Shown piece by piece: positions 7,797 to 15,748 of a DNA stretch of 64,000 bases. The notes beneath the pieces were generated by a model, which ran no database searches, was not told where the DNA came from, and worked only from the letters and a program-made list of their open reading frames with translations. Location: contig CAVKOQ010000001.1 of the NCBI GenBank assembly GCA_963657995.1, forward strand, positions 1 to 64,000. The letters run 5' to 3'. The first letter of the stretch is position 1. Each line of letters opens with the position of its first letter. The stretch is from Otoolea sp963657995. GTDB taxonomy: Bacteria > Bacillota > Clostridia > Lachnospirales > Lachnospiraceae. The position numbers and the translations under genes were made by a program.

Positions 7797-8636
7797 ATGA
7801 GTTTTGTCGAAATTTTAAAAGTAATCGTACTGGGAATCGTGGAAGGTTTTACGGAATGGCTTCCGATAAGTAGTACCGGTCATATGATTTTAGTAGATGA
7901 GATTATTCATCTGGATGTCAGTGAGGCATACCGTGAAGTTTTTATGGTTGTTATACAGTTAGGAGCCATACTGGCAGTTATGCTTCTCTATTTCAATAAG
8001 CTGAATCCGTTTTCACCAAGAAAATCGGCAGGACAGAAACGTGCTACGATAAGACTATGGATGAAAATAGTTGTTGCCTGCATACCGGCGGCAGTGATTG
8101 GCCTTCCGCTTGACCATTTCATGGATAAGCTTATGAATGGTTACGTGGTAGCTGCGATGCTTATTTTATATGGTGTACTGTTTATAGTACTGGAAAATCG
8201 AAACGCAGAGAGAAGTTTTTCAATTGAACGAGTAACTCAGATTTCTTTTCAGACAGCAGCTTTGATCGGCTGTTTTCAGGTGCTGGCGATGATCCCGGGA
8301 ACGTCACGATCAGGTGCAACCATCCTCGGAGCCATGCTTATAGGCTGTTCACGTCCGGCAGCAGCTGAGTTTTCATTTTTCTTGGGAATTCCGGTCATGT
8401 TTGGTGCAAGCCTGTTGAAAATACTTAAGTTTTTTATACAGGGTGGCGGATTTTCCTTTGCAGAGTTTATATATCTGATTCTGGGTATGTTAGTCGCATT
8501 TGCAGTATCCGTATACTCGATCAAGTTTTTGATGGGGTATGTGCGGAAGCATGATTTCAAATTTTTCGGATATTACAGGATAGTGCTTGGTATAGTAGTA
8601 TTATCTTATTTTGGTATTTCTGCTCTCGTTGGATGA
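7797..8636 (+). CDS. uppP: Undecaprenyl-diphosphatase UppP (BacA)
   Basis: UppP dephosphorylates undecaprenyl pyrophosphate, recycling the lipid carrier for peptidoglycan and other surface polymers; overproduction of the family gives bacitracin resistance. The 279-residue membrane protein carries both family signatures: E-G-x-x-E-W-L-P-I-S-S-T-G-H at residues 16-29 and P-G-T-S-R-S-G-A-T near 167. About eight hydrophobic segments are visible. GAAGGAGAAAAC precedes the ATG. It probably shares the ung transcript. Confidence 0.95.
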   Translation: MSFVEILKVIVLGIVEGFTEWLPISSTGHMILVDEIIHLDVSEAYREVFMVVIQLGAILAVMLLYFNKLNPFSPRKSAGQKRATIRLWMKIVVACIPAAVIGLPLDHFMDKLMNGYVVAAMLILYGVLFIVLENRNAERSFSIERVTQISFQTAALIGCFQVLAMIPGTSRSGATILGAMLIGCSRPAAAEFSFFLGIPVMFGASLLKILKFFIQGGGFSFAEFIYLILGMLVAFAVSVYSIKFLMGYVRKHDFKFFGYYRIVLGIVVLSYFGISALVG

Positions 8637-8696
8637 TGGTGCTATTTGAGGCCGTTGCCGTGATACTGCCAGGAAGTTATAAATTGAGGAAATAAT

Positions 8697-10022
8697 ATGG
8701 ATTTATTTGATTATATGCGAAATAACACTATCGAGCGGGAAGCCCCTCTTGCCTCCAGACTTCGCCCGTCTACACTGGATGAAGTGGTAGGACAGAAGCA
8801 TATCATAGGTAAGGATAAGCTCTTATATAGGGCGATCAAGGCTGATAAACTTGGCTCTTTGATTTTTTATGGGCCTCCGGGTACCGGTAAAACTACACTT
8901 GCCAGGGTTATTGCCAATACAACGAGTGCTGGATTTGAGCAGCTCAATGCGACTGTGGCCGGAAAAAAAGATATGGAACAGGTGGTGCAGAATGCCAAGG
9001 ATTCCTTGGGAATGTACGGAAAACGCACCATACTTTTCATCGATGAGATTCACCGTTTCAATAAAGGGCAGCAGGACTATCTTCTGCCATTTGTTGAGGA
9101 TGGCACGATTATTCTGATAGGTGCGACAACTGAAAATCCATATTTTGAGGTCAATGGTGCACTTATTTCGAGATCGCGTATTTTTGAATTAAAACCATTG
9201 GAAAATTCGGATATCAAGGAACTTTTGGAACGGGCAATCAGTGATAAAGATAAAGGTATGGGAAGCTATCGTGCTACAGCTACAGACGAGGCACTGGATT
9301 TCCTTTCTGATATGGCGGGCGGTGATGCCAGAGCTGCACTCAATGCCATTGAGCTTGGCATACTTACGACCAACAGAAGCGATGATGGAATTATTCATAT
9401 CACTCTAGATGTGGCACAGGAATGTATCCAGAGACGTGCGGTCAAGTATGATAAGACCGGAGACAATCATTATGATACGATCTCAGCGTTCATCAAGAGT
9501 ATGAGAGGAACAGATCCTGATGCTGCGGTATATTATCTGGCTAAGATGATTGATGCAGGCGAGGATGTCAAATTTATTGCAAGACGAATCATGATATGTG
9601 CATCAGAAGATGTCGGAAACGCGGATCCTCAGGCACTTCAGGTTGCGGTCAGTGCTGCCCTTGCAGCCGAGAGAATCGGTTTGCCTGAAGCGAGGATTAT
9701 ACTTTCACAGGCAGCCACCTATGTTGCAAGTGCACCAAAAAGCAATGCGGCTTGCGTTGCTATAGATGAGGCACAGGAAGCGGTTAAGATGAAGGGCAAT
9801 TTCAGCGTTCCGGCACATCTTCGCGACAGGCATTACAGTGGGGCAGAAAAACTGGGGCATGGTGACGGCTATAAATATGCACACAATTATCCGAATCACT
9901 ATGTCGAACAGCAATATCTCCCTGACGGTCTTGTGGGTAGCAGATTTTACCGGCCGTCAGATAATGGATATGAAAAGAAGATCAGTGAATGGCTTCGTTT
10001 TTTGAAATCGAATGATGCTTGA
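8697..10022 (+). CDS. rarA: Replication-associated recombination protein RarA (MgsA) AAA+ ATPase
   Basis: RarA/MgsA is a clamp-loader-like AAA+ ATPase acting at stalled replication forks. The 441-residue protein has Walker A G-P-P-G-T-G-K-T-T at residues 59-67 and Walker B D-E-I-H-R at 116-120 followed by F-N-K-G-Q-Q-D, a sequence typical of RarA. The C-terminal part with A-C-V-A-I-D-E-A and the H-Y-V-E-Q-Q-Y-L-P region matches the MgsA tetramerisation domain. GAGGAAATAAT precedes the ATG. It follows uppP by 60 bp. Confidence 0.94.
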   Translation: MDLFDYMRNNTIEREAPLASRLRPSTLDEVVGQKHIIGKDKLLYRAIKADKLGSLIFYGPPGTGKTTLARVIANTTSAGFEQLNATVAGKKDMEQVVQNAKDSLGMYGKRTILFIDEIHRFNKGQQDYLLPFVEDGTIILIGATTENPYFEVNGALISRSRIFELKPLENSDIKELLERAISDKDKGMGSYRATATDEALDFLSDMAGGDARAALNAIELGILTTNRSDDGIIHITLDVAQECIQRRAVKYDKTGDNHYDTISAFIKSMRGTDPDAAVYYLAKMIDAGEDVKFIARRIMICASEDVGNADPQALQVAVSAALAAERIGLPEARIILSQAATYVASAPKSNAACVAIDEAQEAVKMKGNFSVPAHLRDRHYSGAEKLGHGDGYKYAHNYPNHYVEQQYLPDGLVGSRFYRPSDNGYEKKISEWLRFLKSNDA

Positions 10023-10067
10023 AATTTGAAAAATATTTGTTTATAATAATTCTTAAATCTAAAGTTT

Positions 10068-10094
10068 GTCAGACAGGCGTTCGCCTGTTTGACT
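10068..10094 (+). other. Perfect-loop hairpin between rarA and rho
   Basis: GTCAGACAGGCG and CGCCTGTTTGAC form a 12-bp stem (one G-U) with a TTT loop. No T run follows, so it is not a classical intrinsic terminator. It could mark the rarA 3' end or belong to the rho leader, which is otherwise 199 bases of AT-rich sequence with no strong promoter I can pick. Confidence 0.55.
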
Positions 10095-10221
10095 ATACGT
10101 GTATATTAGCTATTCAAGACTTAAGGTCGGCTCTATTTGCACGTTTCTTGTTTCGTAGGAATATTCTGATTTTTTAATCCCAGACATTATCACAAAATTT
10201 AACAGCATAAGGAGAGAATAT

Positions 10222-11742
10222 ATGAGGGAAAAATTAAATACGCTTCCTCTGTCACAGCTTAAAGAGATGGCAAAAGAACAGGGGATAAAAGGTATCAGCA
10301 CCTTAAAAAAGGCGGAGCTAATAGATAAATTATGTGAAGTAGCACAGTCAAAGGAACACCGAAACACAGCTGGTACACGTAGAGAAAATAATGGAAGTAA
10401 TAACCGTAATCAGGACAATTACAGTCAGAAAGCACAGATGCAGCAGTCTGATGTAGCACGAAATGATGTAGCACGAAATGAAGCAGCACGAAATGATACA
10501 ACACGAAATGATACAGCACGAAATGATGCGGTGCGAAATGAGATAGCACGAAATGAAGCAGAGCGTGCACGTGTGGAAGACCTTAAAAATGAATTTCAGG
10601 AGCTTGACAGCGGTGTTGAGGCAAATGGTATTCTTGAAGTTATGCCTGATGGATTTGGATTTATCCGTTGTGAAAATTATCTGCCGGGGGAAAATGATGT
10701 CTATGTGGCACCGTCACAGATCCGCCGTTTTAACTTAAAAACAGGCGATATTGTGAGAGGAAAAAGACGTGTAAAGTCGGCCACTGAGAAATTTGCTGCA
10801 TTATTATATATCAATTCAATCAATGGCTATCCGACCAGTGTAGTTGAAAAACGATCGAATTTTGAAAATCTTACACCGATTTTCCCGAATAAACGTCTGC
10901 ATCTGGAGTATCAGGGAGTAAAAGCTTCTACAGCGATGCGTGTGATGGATCTTTTATCTCCGATTGGAAAAGGTCAGAGAGGAATGATTGTTTCACCACC
11001 AAAAGCCGGTAAAACAACCTTGTTAAAGCAGGTTGCGACAACAATCACAAAAAATCATCCGGAAATGCATATGATTATACTTCTGATTGATGAACGTCCT
11101 GAAGAGGTGACTGATATCCGTGAGACAGTTACGGGAGACAATGTGGAAGTTATTTATTCTACATTTGATGAACTTCCGGAACGTCACAAACGTGTATCGG
11201 AGATGGTTATCGAGCGCGCCAAACGCCTTGTAGAACATGGAAGGGATGTTATGATCCTCTTAGACAGTATTACCCGTCTTGCAAGAGCATACAACCTTGT
11301 AGTTCCGCCAAGCGGCCGTACACTTTCTGGTGGTCTTGATCCGGCGGCACTTCATATGCCGAAGAGATTTTTTGGTGCAGCCAGAAATATTCGTGAAGGA
11401 GGCAGCCTTACTATACTTGCGACAGCACTCATAGAGACAGGAAGCCGCATGGATGATGTTATTTATGAGGAATTCAAAGGAACCGGTAATATGGAACTTG
11501 TACTTGACCGCAAGCTCTCTGAAAAACGTATATTCCCGGCGATTGATATCCTTCGTTCCGGTACCAGAAGAGATGATTTGCTTCTTTCAGCTGATGAGGC
11601 AGAGGCAGTTGATATCGTGCATAAGGCGACCAATTCGCAAAAACCAGAAGATTCAGTTGAAAAGATTCTGGATCTGTTTGCCAAGACGAAGAATAATACA
11701 GAATTTGTAGAAATCACAAGAAAAAAACGTACATTCTATTAA
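10222..11742 (+). CDS. rho: Transcription termination factor Rho with pentapeptide-repeat insert
   Basis: Rho is the hexameric RNA-translocating ATPase that ends transcription. The 506-residue protein begins with a Rho-N helical domain (about 1-40), then a hydrophilic insert, then the RNA-binding cold-shock-like domain (about 118-190, with G-F-G-F-I-R), then the ATPase with P-loop P-K-A-G-K-T-T at about 260-266, D-E-R-P-E-E-V-T-D, and S-I-T-R-L-A-R. The insert is unusual: residues 41-76 are rich in Asn, Arg and Gln, and residues 77-116 are eight copies of a (D/E)-x-x-R-N pentapeptide. Inserts at this point are known in Rho from several phyla, but sequence varies. GGAGAG precedes the ATG. The gene is probably monocistronic. 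Confidence 0.95.
   Translation: MREKLNTLPLSQLKEMAKEQGIKGISTLKKAELIDKLCEVAQSKEHRNTAGTRRENNGSNNRNQDNYSQKAQMQQSDVARNDVARNEAARNDTTRNDTARNDAVRNEIARNEAERARVEDLKNEFQELDSGVEANGILEVMPDGFGFIRCENYLPGENDVYVAPSQIRRFNLKTGDIVRGKRRVKSATEKFAALLYINSINGYPTSVVEKRSNFENLTPIFPNKRLHLEYQGVKASTAMRVMDLLSPIGKGQRGMIVSPPKAGKTTLLKQVATTITKNHPEMHMIILLIDERPEEVTDIRETVTGDNVEVIYSTFDELPERHKRVSEMVIERAKRLVEHGRDVMILLDSITRLARAYNLVVPPSGRTLSGGLDPAALHMPKRFFGAARNIREGGSLTILATALIETGSRMDDVIYEEFKGTGNMELVLDRKLSEKRIFPAIDILRSGTRRDDLLLSADEAEAVDIVHKATNSQKPEDSVEKILDLFAKTKNNTEFVEITRKKRTFY
10450..10569 (+). repeat. Eight tandem 15-bp units inside rho
   Basis: Units of form GATGYAGCACGAAAT run in frame from 10450 to 10569 and encode DVARN, DVARN, EAARN, DTTRN, DTARN, DAVRN, EIARN and a diverged EAERA. 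The first two copies differ by nothing in the DNA, suggesting recent duplication by slippage; later ones diverge. Confidence 0.9.
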
Positions 11743-11775
11743 TACGTAATTTGGAACATTTTTAACTATCCGTAA

Positions 11776-11791
11776 AAGCTTGCACAAGCTT
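11776..11791. promoter_or_regulatory. Dyad overlapping the -35 of the SCIFF promoter
   Basis: AAGCTTG and CAAGCTT are perfect 7-bp arms with a 2-base centre. The dyad covers the candidate -35 TTGCAC (11780-11785). No T run follows, so an operator is more likely than a terminator. Confidence 0.5.
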
Positions 11792-11808
11792 ACAACATAT
11801 GGTATAAT
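11780..11808 (+). promoter_or_regulatory. Promoter of the SCIFF peptide gene
   Basis: TATAAT at 11803-11808 preceded by TGG gives a strong extended -10; 17 bp upstream lies a weak -35, TTGCAC. Transcript start near 11815, about 37 bases before the peptide start. Confidence 0.75.
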
Positions 11809-11851
11809 CTGTAAGATTTTATATACTAAAATAAATAAGGAGGACATAGAG

Positions 11852-11998
11852 ATGAAACACGTAAAAACCCTTAGCGAAGGCACACTGAAGAACAGCATGA
11901 AGAAAGGTGGCTGCGGCGAGTGCCAGACATCCTGCCAGTCTGCATGTAAGACATCCTGTACTGTAGGTAACCAGAGCTGCGAGAATCAGAATCGCTAA
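11852..11998 (+). CDS. scfA: SCIFF ranthipeptide precursor (six-cysteine peptide)
   Basis: A 48-residue precursor of the six-Cys-in-forty-five family, nearly universal in Clostridia. Cysteines are at 21, 24, 28, 32, 36 and 43, preceded by the conserved leader M-K-H-V-K-T-L and K-K-G-G. In the family the maturase ties Cys sulfur to non-alpha carbons of residues such as Thr, forming thioether links; suitable Thr and Ser residues lie between the cysteines here. AAGGAGG sits 6-8 bases before the ATG. The longer frame reaching back to 11780 would include the promoter and is rejected. The maturase gene follows after 153 bp. The physiological role is not settled; quorum-type signalling has been proposed for relatives. 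Confidence 0.95.
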   Translation: MKHVKTLSEGTLKNSMKKGGCGECQTSCQSACKTSCTVGNQSCENQNR

Positions 11999-12066
11999 TT
12001 TGCAGTACTAAGACAAATTAGGCGTAAGCTGTGACTTTGCACAGGCAAACGCAGATTTGACACGGG

Positions 12067-12122
12067 GGCAGACAAGACGGAGCATAGTCCTAAAAGACTT
12101 CATAAGTTCCGGTTTGTCTGCC
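12067..12122 (+). other. Long intercistronic hairpin between scfA and scfB
   Basis: GGCAGACAAGACGGA and TCCGGTTTGTCTGCC pair over 15 positions with one mismatch and one G-U, enclosing a 26-base loop that can fold again. It lies 30 bases ahead of the maturase start. No T run follows. Such a stem could stabilise the short peptide message or reduce read-through into the enzyme gene. Confidence 0.65.
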
Positions 12123-12151
12123 TACCTATGTCTTGTAGAAGGAGAAAAACA

Positions 12152-13555
12152 GTGATTCACCAATATATAAATAATGGATATTACATCGTGCTGGACGTAA
12201 ACAGCGGATCTGTACACTCAGTAGATCCTCTTCTGTATGATGTGATTTCCTTTTTATCAGAGAGAATTCAGGACAGTGAGAAACCTTTTGAGATTGAAAA
12301 ATCTGTTAAGGATGAGACTGTATCTGCTCTTAAGGACAAATACAGCGAAGAAGAGATAGGTGAGGCATTTGAAGACATTCAGGAACTCATCGATCAGGAA
12401 CAACTTTTTACTGCTGATATCTATAAAAATTTTGTTATGGACTTTAAGAAGCGTCAGACAGTGGTAAAGGCACTCTGTCTTCATATAGCACACGACTGTA
12501 ACCTTGCCTGTCAGTACTGCTTTGCAGAAGAGGGCGAATACCATGGACGCAGGGCACTGATGACATATGAGGTTGGTAAGAAAGCCCTGGATTTTCTTAT
12601 TGCCAATTCCGGAAACCGTATAAATCTGGAAGTCGATTTCTTTGGCGGCGAACCGCTTATGAACTGGAATGTGGTAAAACAGCTGGTAGAATATGGACGT
12701 TCCAAGGAGAAAGAACATAACAAGAAATTCCGTTTTACACTGACAACCAACGGTGTTTTGTTAAATGATGAGATTATGGAGTTTTGCAATCGTGAGATGG
12801 CCAATGTTGTGTTGAGTCTTGATGGACGAAAATCTGTCAATGACAAGATGCGTCCGTTCAGAAATGGAACAGGAAGCTACGACCTGATTGTACCGAAATT
12901 CCAGAAATTTGCCGAGAAACGAGGCGTTAGGGATTATTTTGTTCGCGGTACTTTCACACACAATAACCTTGATTTTAGCCAGGATGTTTTGCATTTTGCG
13001 GATCTTGGATTTAAGAAAATGTCAGTTGAGCCGGTTGTAGCACCGGATGACGAGCCATATGCTATCAAAGAAGAGGATCTTCCACAGATTCTTGATGAAT
13101 ATGACAAACTTGCAGCAGAATATGTTAAGCGTCATAAAGAAGGACGTGGTTTTACATTCTTCCACTTCATGCTCGATCTGACACAGGGACCATGTGTGGC
13201 TAAGCGCTTGTCCGGATGTGGCTCAGGTACAGAATATCTGGCAGTTACTCCGTGGGGAGACCTCTATCCATGTCATCAGTTCGTTGGAAATGAAGATTTC
13301 CTGCTTGGAAATGTTGACACAGGCGTTACAAATACCGAAGTTCGAGATGAGTTTAAGCTTTGCAATGTATATGCGAAAGATAAATGTCGCGATTGCTTTG
13401 CAAGATTCTACTGTAGCGGTGGCTGTGCGGCAAACTCATATAATTTCCACGGATCCATCACAGATGCGTATGATATCGGGTGTACGATGCAGAAAAAACG
13501 TATCGAGTGCGCGATCATGATAAAAGCCGCTCTTGCGGACGGCTCTGACGAGTAG
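12152..13555 (+). CDS. scfB: Radical-SAM SCIFF peptide maturase
   Basis: This enzyme installs thioether cross-links in the SCIFF peptide. The 467-residue protein begins with a RiPP-recognition region (about 1-90; I-H-Q-Y-I-N-N-G-Y), then the radical-SAM cluster motif C-N-L-A-C-Q-Y-C at residues 116-123, F-F-G-G-E-P-L near 170, and a C-terminal SPASM domain with the many cysteines (C-G-S-G-T, P-C-H-Q-F, C-R-D-C, Y-C-S-G-G-C) that bind two further Fe-S clusters. I chose the GTG at 12152 because AGAAGGAGA lies just before it and homologues start at this M-I-H-Q; an ATG at 12128 lies before that site. It follows scfA and precedes secDF by 19 bp. Confidence 0.95.
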   Translation: MIHQYINNGYYIVLDVNSGSVHSVDPLLYDVISFLSERIQDSEKPFEIEKSVKDETVSALKDKYSEEEIGEAFEDIQELIDQEQLFTADIYKNFVMDFKKRQTVVKALCLHIAHDCNLACQYCFAEEGEYHGRRALMTYEVGKKALDFLIANSGNRINLEVDFFGGEPLMNWNVVKQLVEYGRSKEKEHNKKFRFTLTTNGVLLNDEIMEFCNREMANVVLSLDGRKSVNDKMRPFRNGTGSYDLIVPKFQKFAEKRGVRDYFVRGTFTHNNLDFSQDVLHFADLGFKKMSVEPVVAPDDEPYAIKEEDLPQILDEYDKLAAEYVKRHKEGRGFTFFHFMLDLTQGPCVAKRLSGCGSGTEYLAVTPWGDLYPCHQFVGNEDFLLGNVDTGVTNTEVRDEFKLCNVYAKDKCRDCFARFYCSGGCAANSYNFHGSITDAYDIGCTMQKKRIECAIMIKAALADGSDE

Positions 13556-13574
13556 AGAACAAGGAGAAAGAGGA

Positions 13575-15740
13575 ATGAAGAACAAAAAAGGAAAGAGCCT
13601 CTTTGGGATGCTGATTCTTCTGATTGCCATTGCGGTATTCGGTTATTTTGGATATTCGACGATGAATCAGATTAAGCTTGGCCTTGATCTGGCCGGCGGT
13701 GTTAGCATCACCTATCAGGCTAAGGAAGAGAATCCGTCCTCAGAAGATATGGCGGATACGATCTATAAACTGCAGCAGCGTGTACAAAATTACAGTACCG
13801 AGGCTGAAGTTTATCAGGAAGGAAATAACCGTATAAATGTAGATATTCCGGGTGTATCAGATGCCAATGCTATTCTGGAAGAACTCGGAAAACCTGGATC
13901 ACTTATTTTCATGGATTCCGATGGAAATCAGATTCTTGACGGTAAACAGGTTGCAAGTGCCAAGGCTGGTATGACAGAGGACAGTACAACCGGCTCAAAG
14001 GAATACCTCGTATCCCTGACATTTACAGATGAAGGAAAACAGGCATTTGCTGATGCTACAACCAACAATGTCGGAAAGCCGATTTATATCATTTATGACA
14101 ATCAGATCATTTCCGCTCCGACTGTTCGTGAGGCAATCACTGGTGGACAGTGCCAGATCGACGGTATGGCTGATTATGAGGAGGCCAACAACCTTGCATC
14201 GACAATCCGCATCGGTTCACTGTCACTTGAACTTGAAGAGCTGCGTTCCAACGTAGTTGGTGCAAAGCTTGGACAGGAGGCAATTTCTACCAGTCTTAAG
14301 GCAGGTCTTATCGGTTTTGCCATTGTTATAGTATTTATGATTGCAGTATATCTGCTTCCGGGTCTGGCAGCATCTTTAGCACTGTGCCTGTATGTTGGCC
14401 TGATTCTGATTCTTTTAGTTGCATTTGAGGTAACTTTGACACTTCCGGGTGTGGCAGGTATCATCCTGTCAATCGGTATGGCAGTTGATGCGAATGTTAT
14501 TATTTTCACACGTATCAAAGAGGAGATTGGCCAGGGAACATCTGTAAAGAATGCCATCAAGGCAGGCTTTTCCAAGGCACTTTCCGCTATTATCGATGGA
14601 AACGTGACCACACTTATCGCAGCAGCGGTACTTTTCTGGAGAGGTTCAGGTACGGTCAAGGGCTTTGCTGCTACATTGGCAATCGGTATCGTACTTTCTA
14701 TGTTTACCGCACTGTTTGTGACTAAGTTTGCACTGAATTGCCTCTATGAGATCGGTTTTGAAGATGCGAAATTCTATGGATGCCGCAAGGATTTAAAGAC
14801 ACGTCCGTTCCTCAAATTCCGCAAGGTTTACTTTACTATTTCTGTAGCAATTATTCTGTTGGGAATTGGAAGCCTGGTTTATAACCAGAAATCTATTGGA
14901 GTACCGCTTAACTACAGCATGGAGTTCAGAGGCGGTACATCGACAAATGTTACCTTCAACGAAGATATGTCTCTTGAAGATATCTCATCCAAGGTTGTTC
15001 CGGTAGTAGAAGAGATCACAGGAGAGGCCGGAACTCAGACACAGAAAGTAGCCGGAAGCAATGAGGTTATCATCAAGACTCGTACTCTTAATATGGAGGA
15101 ACGTGAGCAGTTGAATCAGGCATTGGCCGATCAGTTTGGTGTTGATGAGGAAAAGATCACAGCTGACAGTATTTCAGGTGCAGTAAGCGAGGAGATGAAG
15201 AGGGATGCACTTATAGCGGTCTCAATTGCTACAATCTGTATGCTGATCTACATCTGGTTCCGTTTCAGCAATATCACATTCGCAGCTGGTGCGGTACTTG
15301 CACTGATGCATGACGTATTGGTTGTTTTAACCTGCTATGCTATGCTTCGTTGGTCAGTTGGTTCGACATTCATTGCTTGTATGCTTACGATTGTAGGTTA
15401 CTCAATCAATGCGACAATCGTTATTTTTGACCGAATTCGTGAGAATACAAAGCTTTTGGGAAACAGAGAGTCTGCTGAAACGATTGTCAACACCAGCATC
15501 AGCCAGACGCTTACAAGAAGTGTCAACACTACACTTACGACATTTGTTATGGTTCTGATTCTTTATATTCTGGGTGTATCCTCCATTCGTGAGTTTGCAC
15601 TTCCACTGATGGTAGGCCTTGTGTGCGGTACTTATTCATCCGTATGCCTGTCCGGATCTATCTGGTATGTACTTAACAGAAAACGTATGGAAAATAATGT
15701 CAGACCGACCAGCAAAAAGTCTAAAAAAGAAAAAAATTAG
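13575..15740 (+). CDS. secDF: Fused protein translocase subunit SecDF
   Basis: SecD and SecF assist SecYEG in using the proton-motive force to pull secreted proteins across the membrane; here they are one 721-residue chain. The SecD half has an N-terminal membrane segment, G-L-D-L-A-G-G-V near 37-44, a periplasmic-type domain, then five or so membrane segments with G-M-A-V-D-A-N-V-I-I-F. The SecF half, from about residue 425, repeats this with M-E-F-R-G-G-T and S-I-N-A-T-I-V-I-F-D-R. The ATG at 13575 is preceded by AAGGAGAAAGAGG; an in-frame ATG at 13533 lies inside scfB. The fusion is known in many Firmicutes. tgt follows after 8 bp and yajC after that. Confidence 0.95.
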   Translation: MKNKKGKSLFGMLILLIAIAVFGYFGYSTMNQIKLGLDLAGGVSITYQAKEENPSSEDMADTIYKLQQRVQNYSTEAEVYQEGNNRINVDIPGVSDANAILEELGKPGSLIFMDSDGNQILDGKQVASAKAGMTEDSTTGSKEYLVSLTFTDEGKQAFADATTNNVGKPIYIIYDNQIISAPTVREAITGGQCQIDGMADYEEANNLASTIRIGSLSLELEELRSNVVGAKLGQEAISTSLKAGLIGFAIVIVFMIAVYLLPGLAASLALCLYVGLILILLVAFEVTLTLPGVAGIILSIGMAVDANVIIFTRIKEEIGQGTSVKNAIKAGFSKALSAIIDGNVTTLIAAAVLFWRGSGTVKGFAATLAIGIVLSMFTALFVTKFALNCLYEIGFEDAKFYGCRKDLKTRPFLKFRKVYFTISVAIILLGIGSLVYNQKSIGVPLNYSMEFRGGTSTNVTFNEDMSLEDISSKVVPVVEEITGEAGTQTQKVAGSNEVIIKTRTLNMEEREQLNQALADQFGVDEEKITADSISGAVSEEMKRDALIAVSIATICMLIYIWFRFSNITFAAGAVLALMHDVLVVLTCYAMLRWSVGSTFIACMLTIVGYSINATIVIFDRIRENTKLLGNRESAETIVNTSISQTLTRSVNTTLTTFVMVLILYILGVSSIREFALPLMVGLVCGTYSSVCLSGSIWYVLNRKRMENNVRPTSKKSKKEKN

Positions 15741-15748
15741 AGAAGATT

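Noticed and set aside
11780..11851. Longer SCIFF peptide frame starting at 11780
   Set aside because: It would begin inside the -35 and run through the promoter; the ATG at 11852 has AAGGAGG and matches known leaders.
12257..12846. Overlapping minus-strand frames in the SCIFF maturase gene
   Set aside because: They mirror the codon pattern of scfB and have no independent support.
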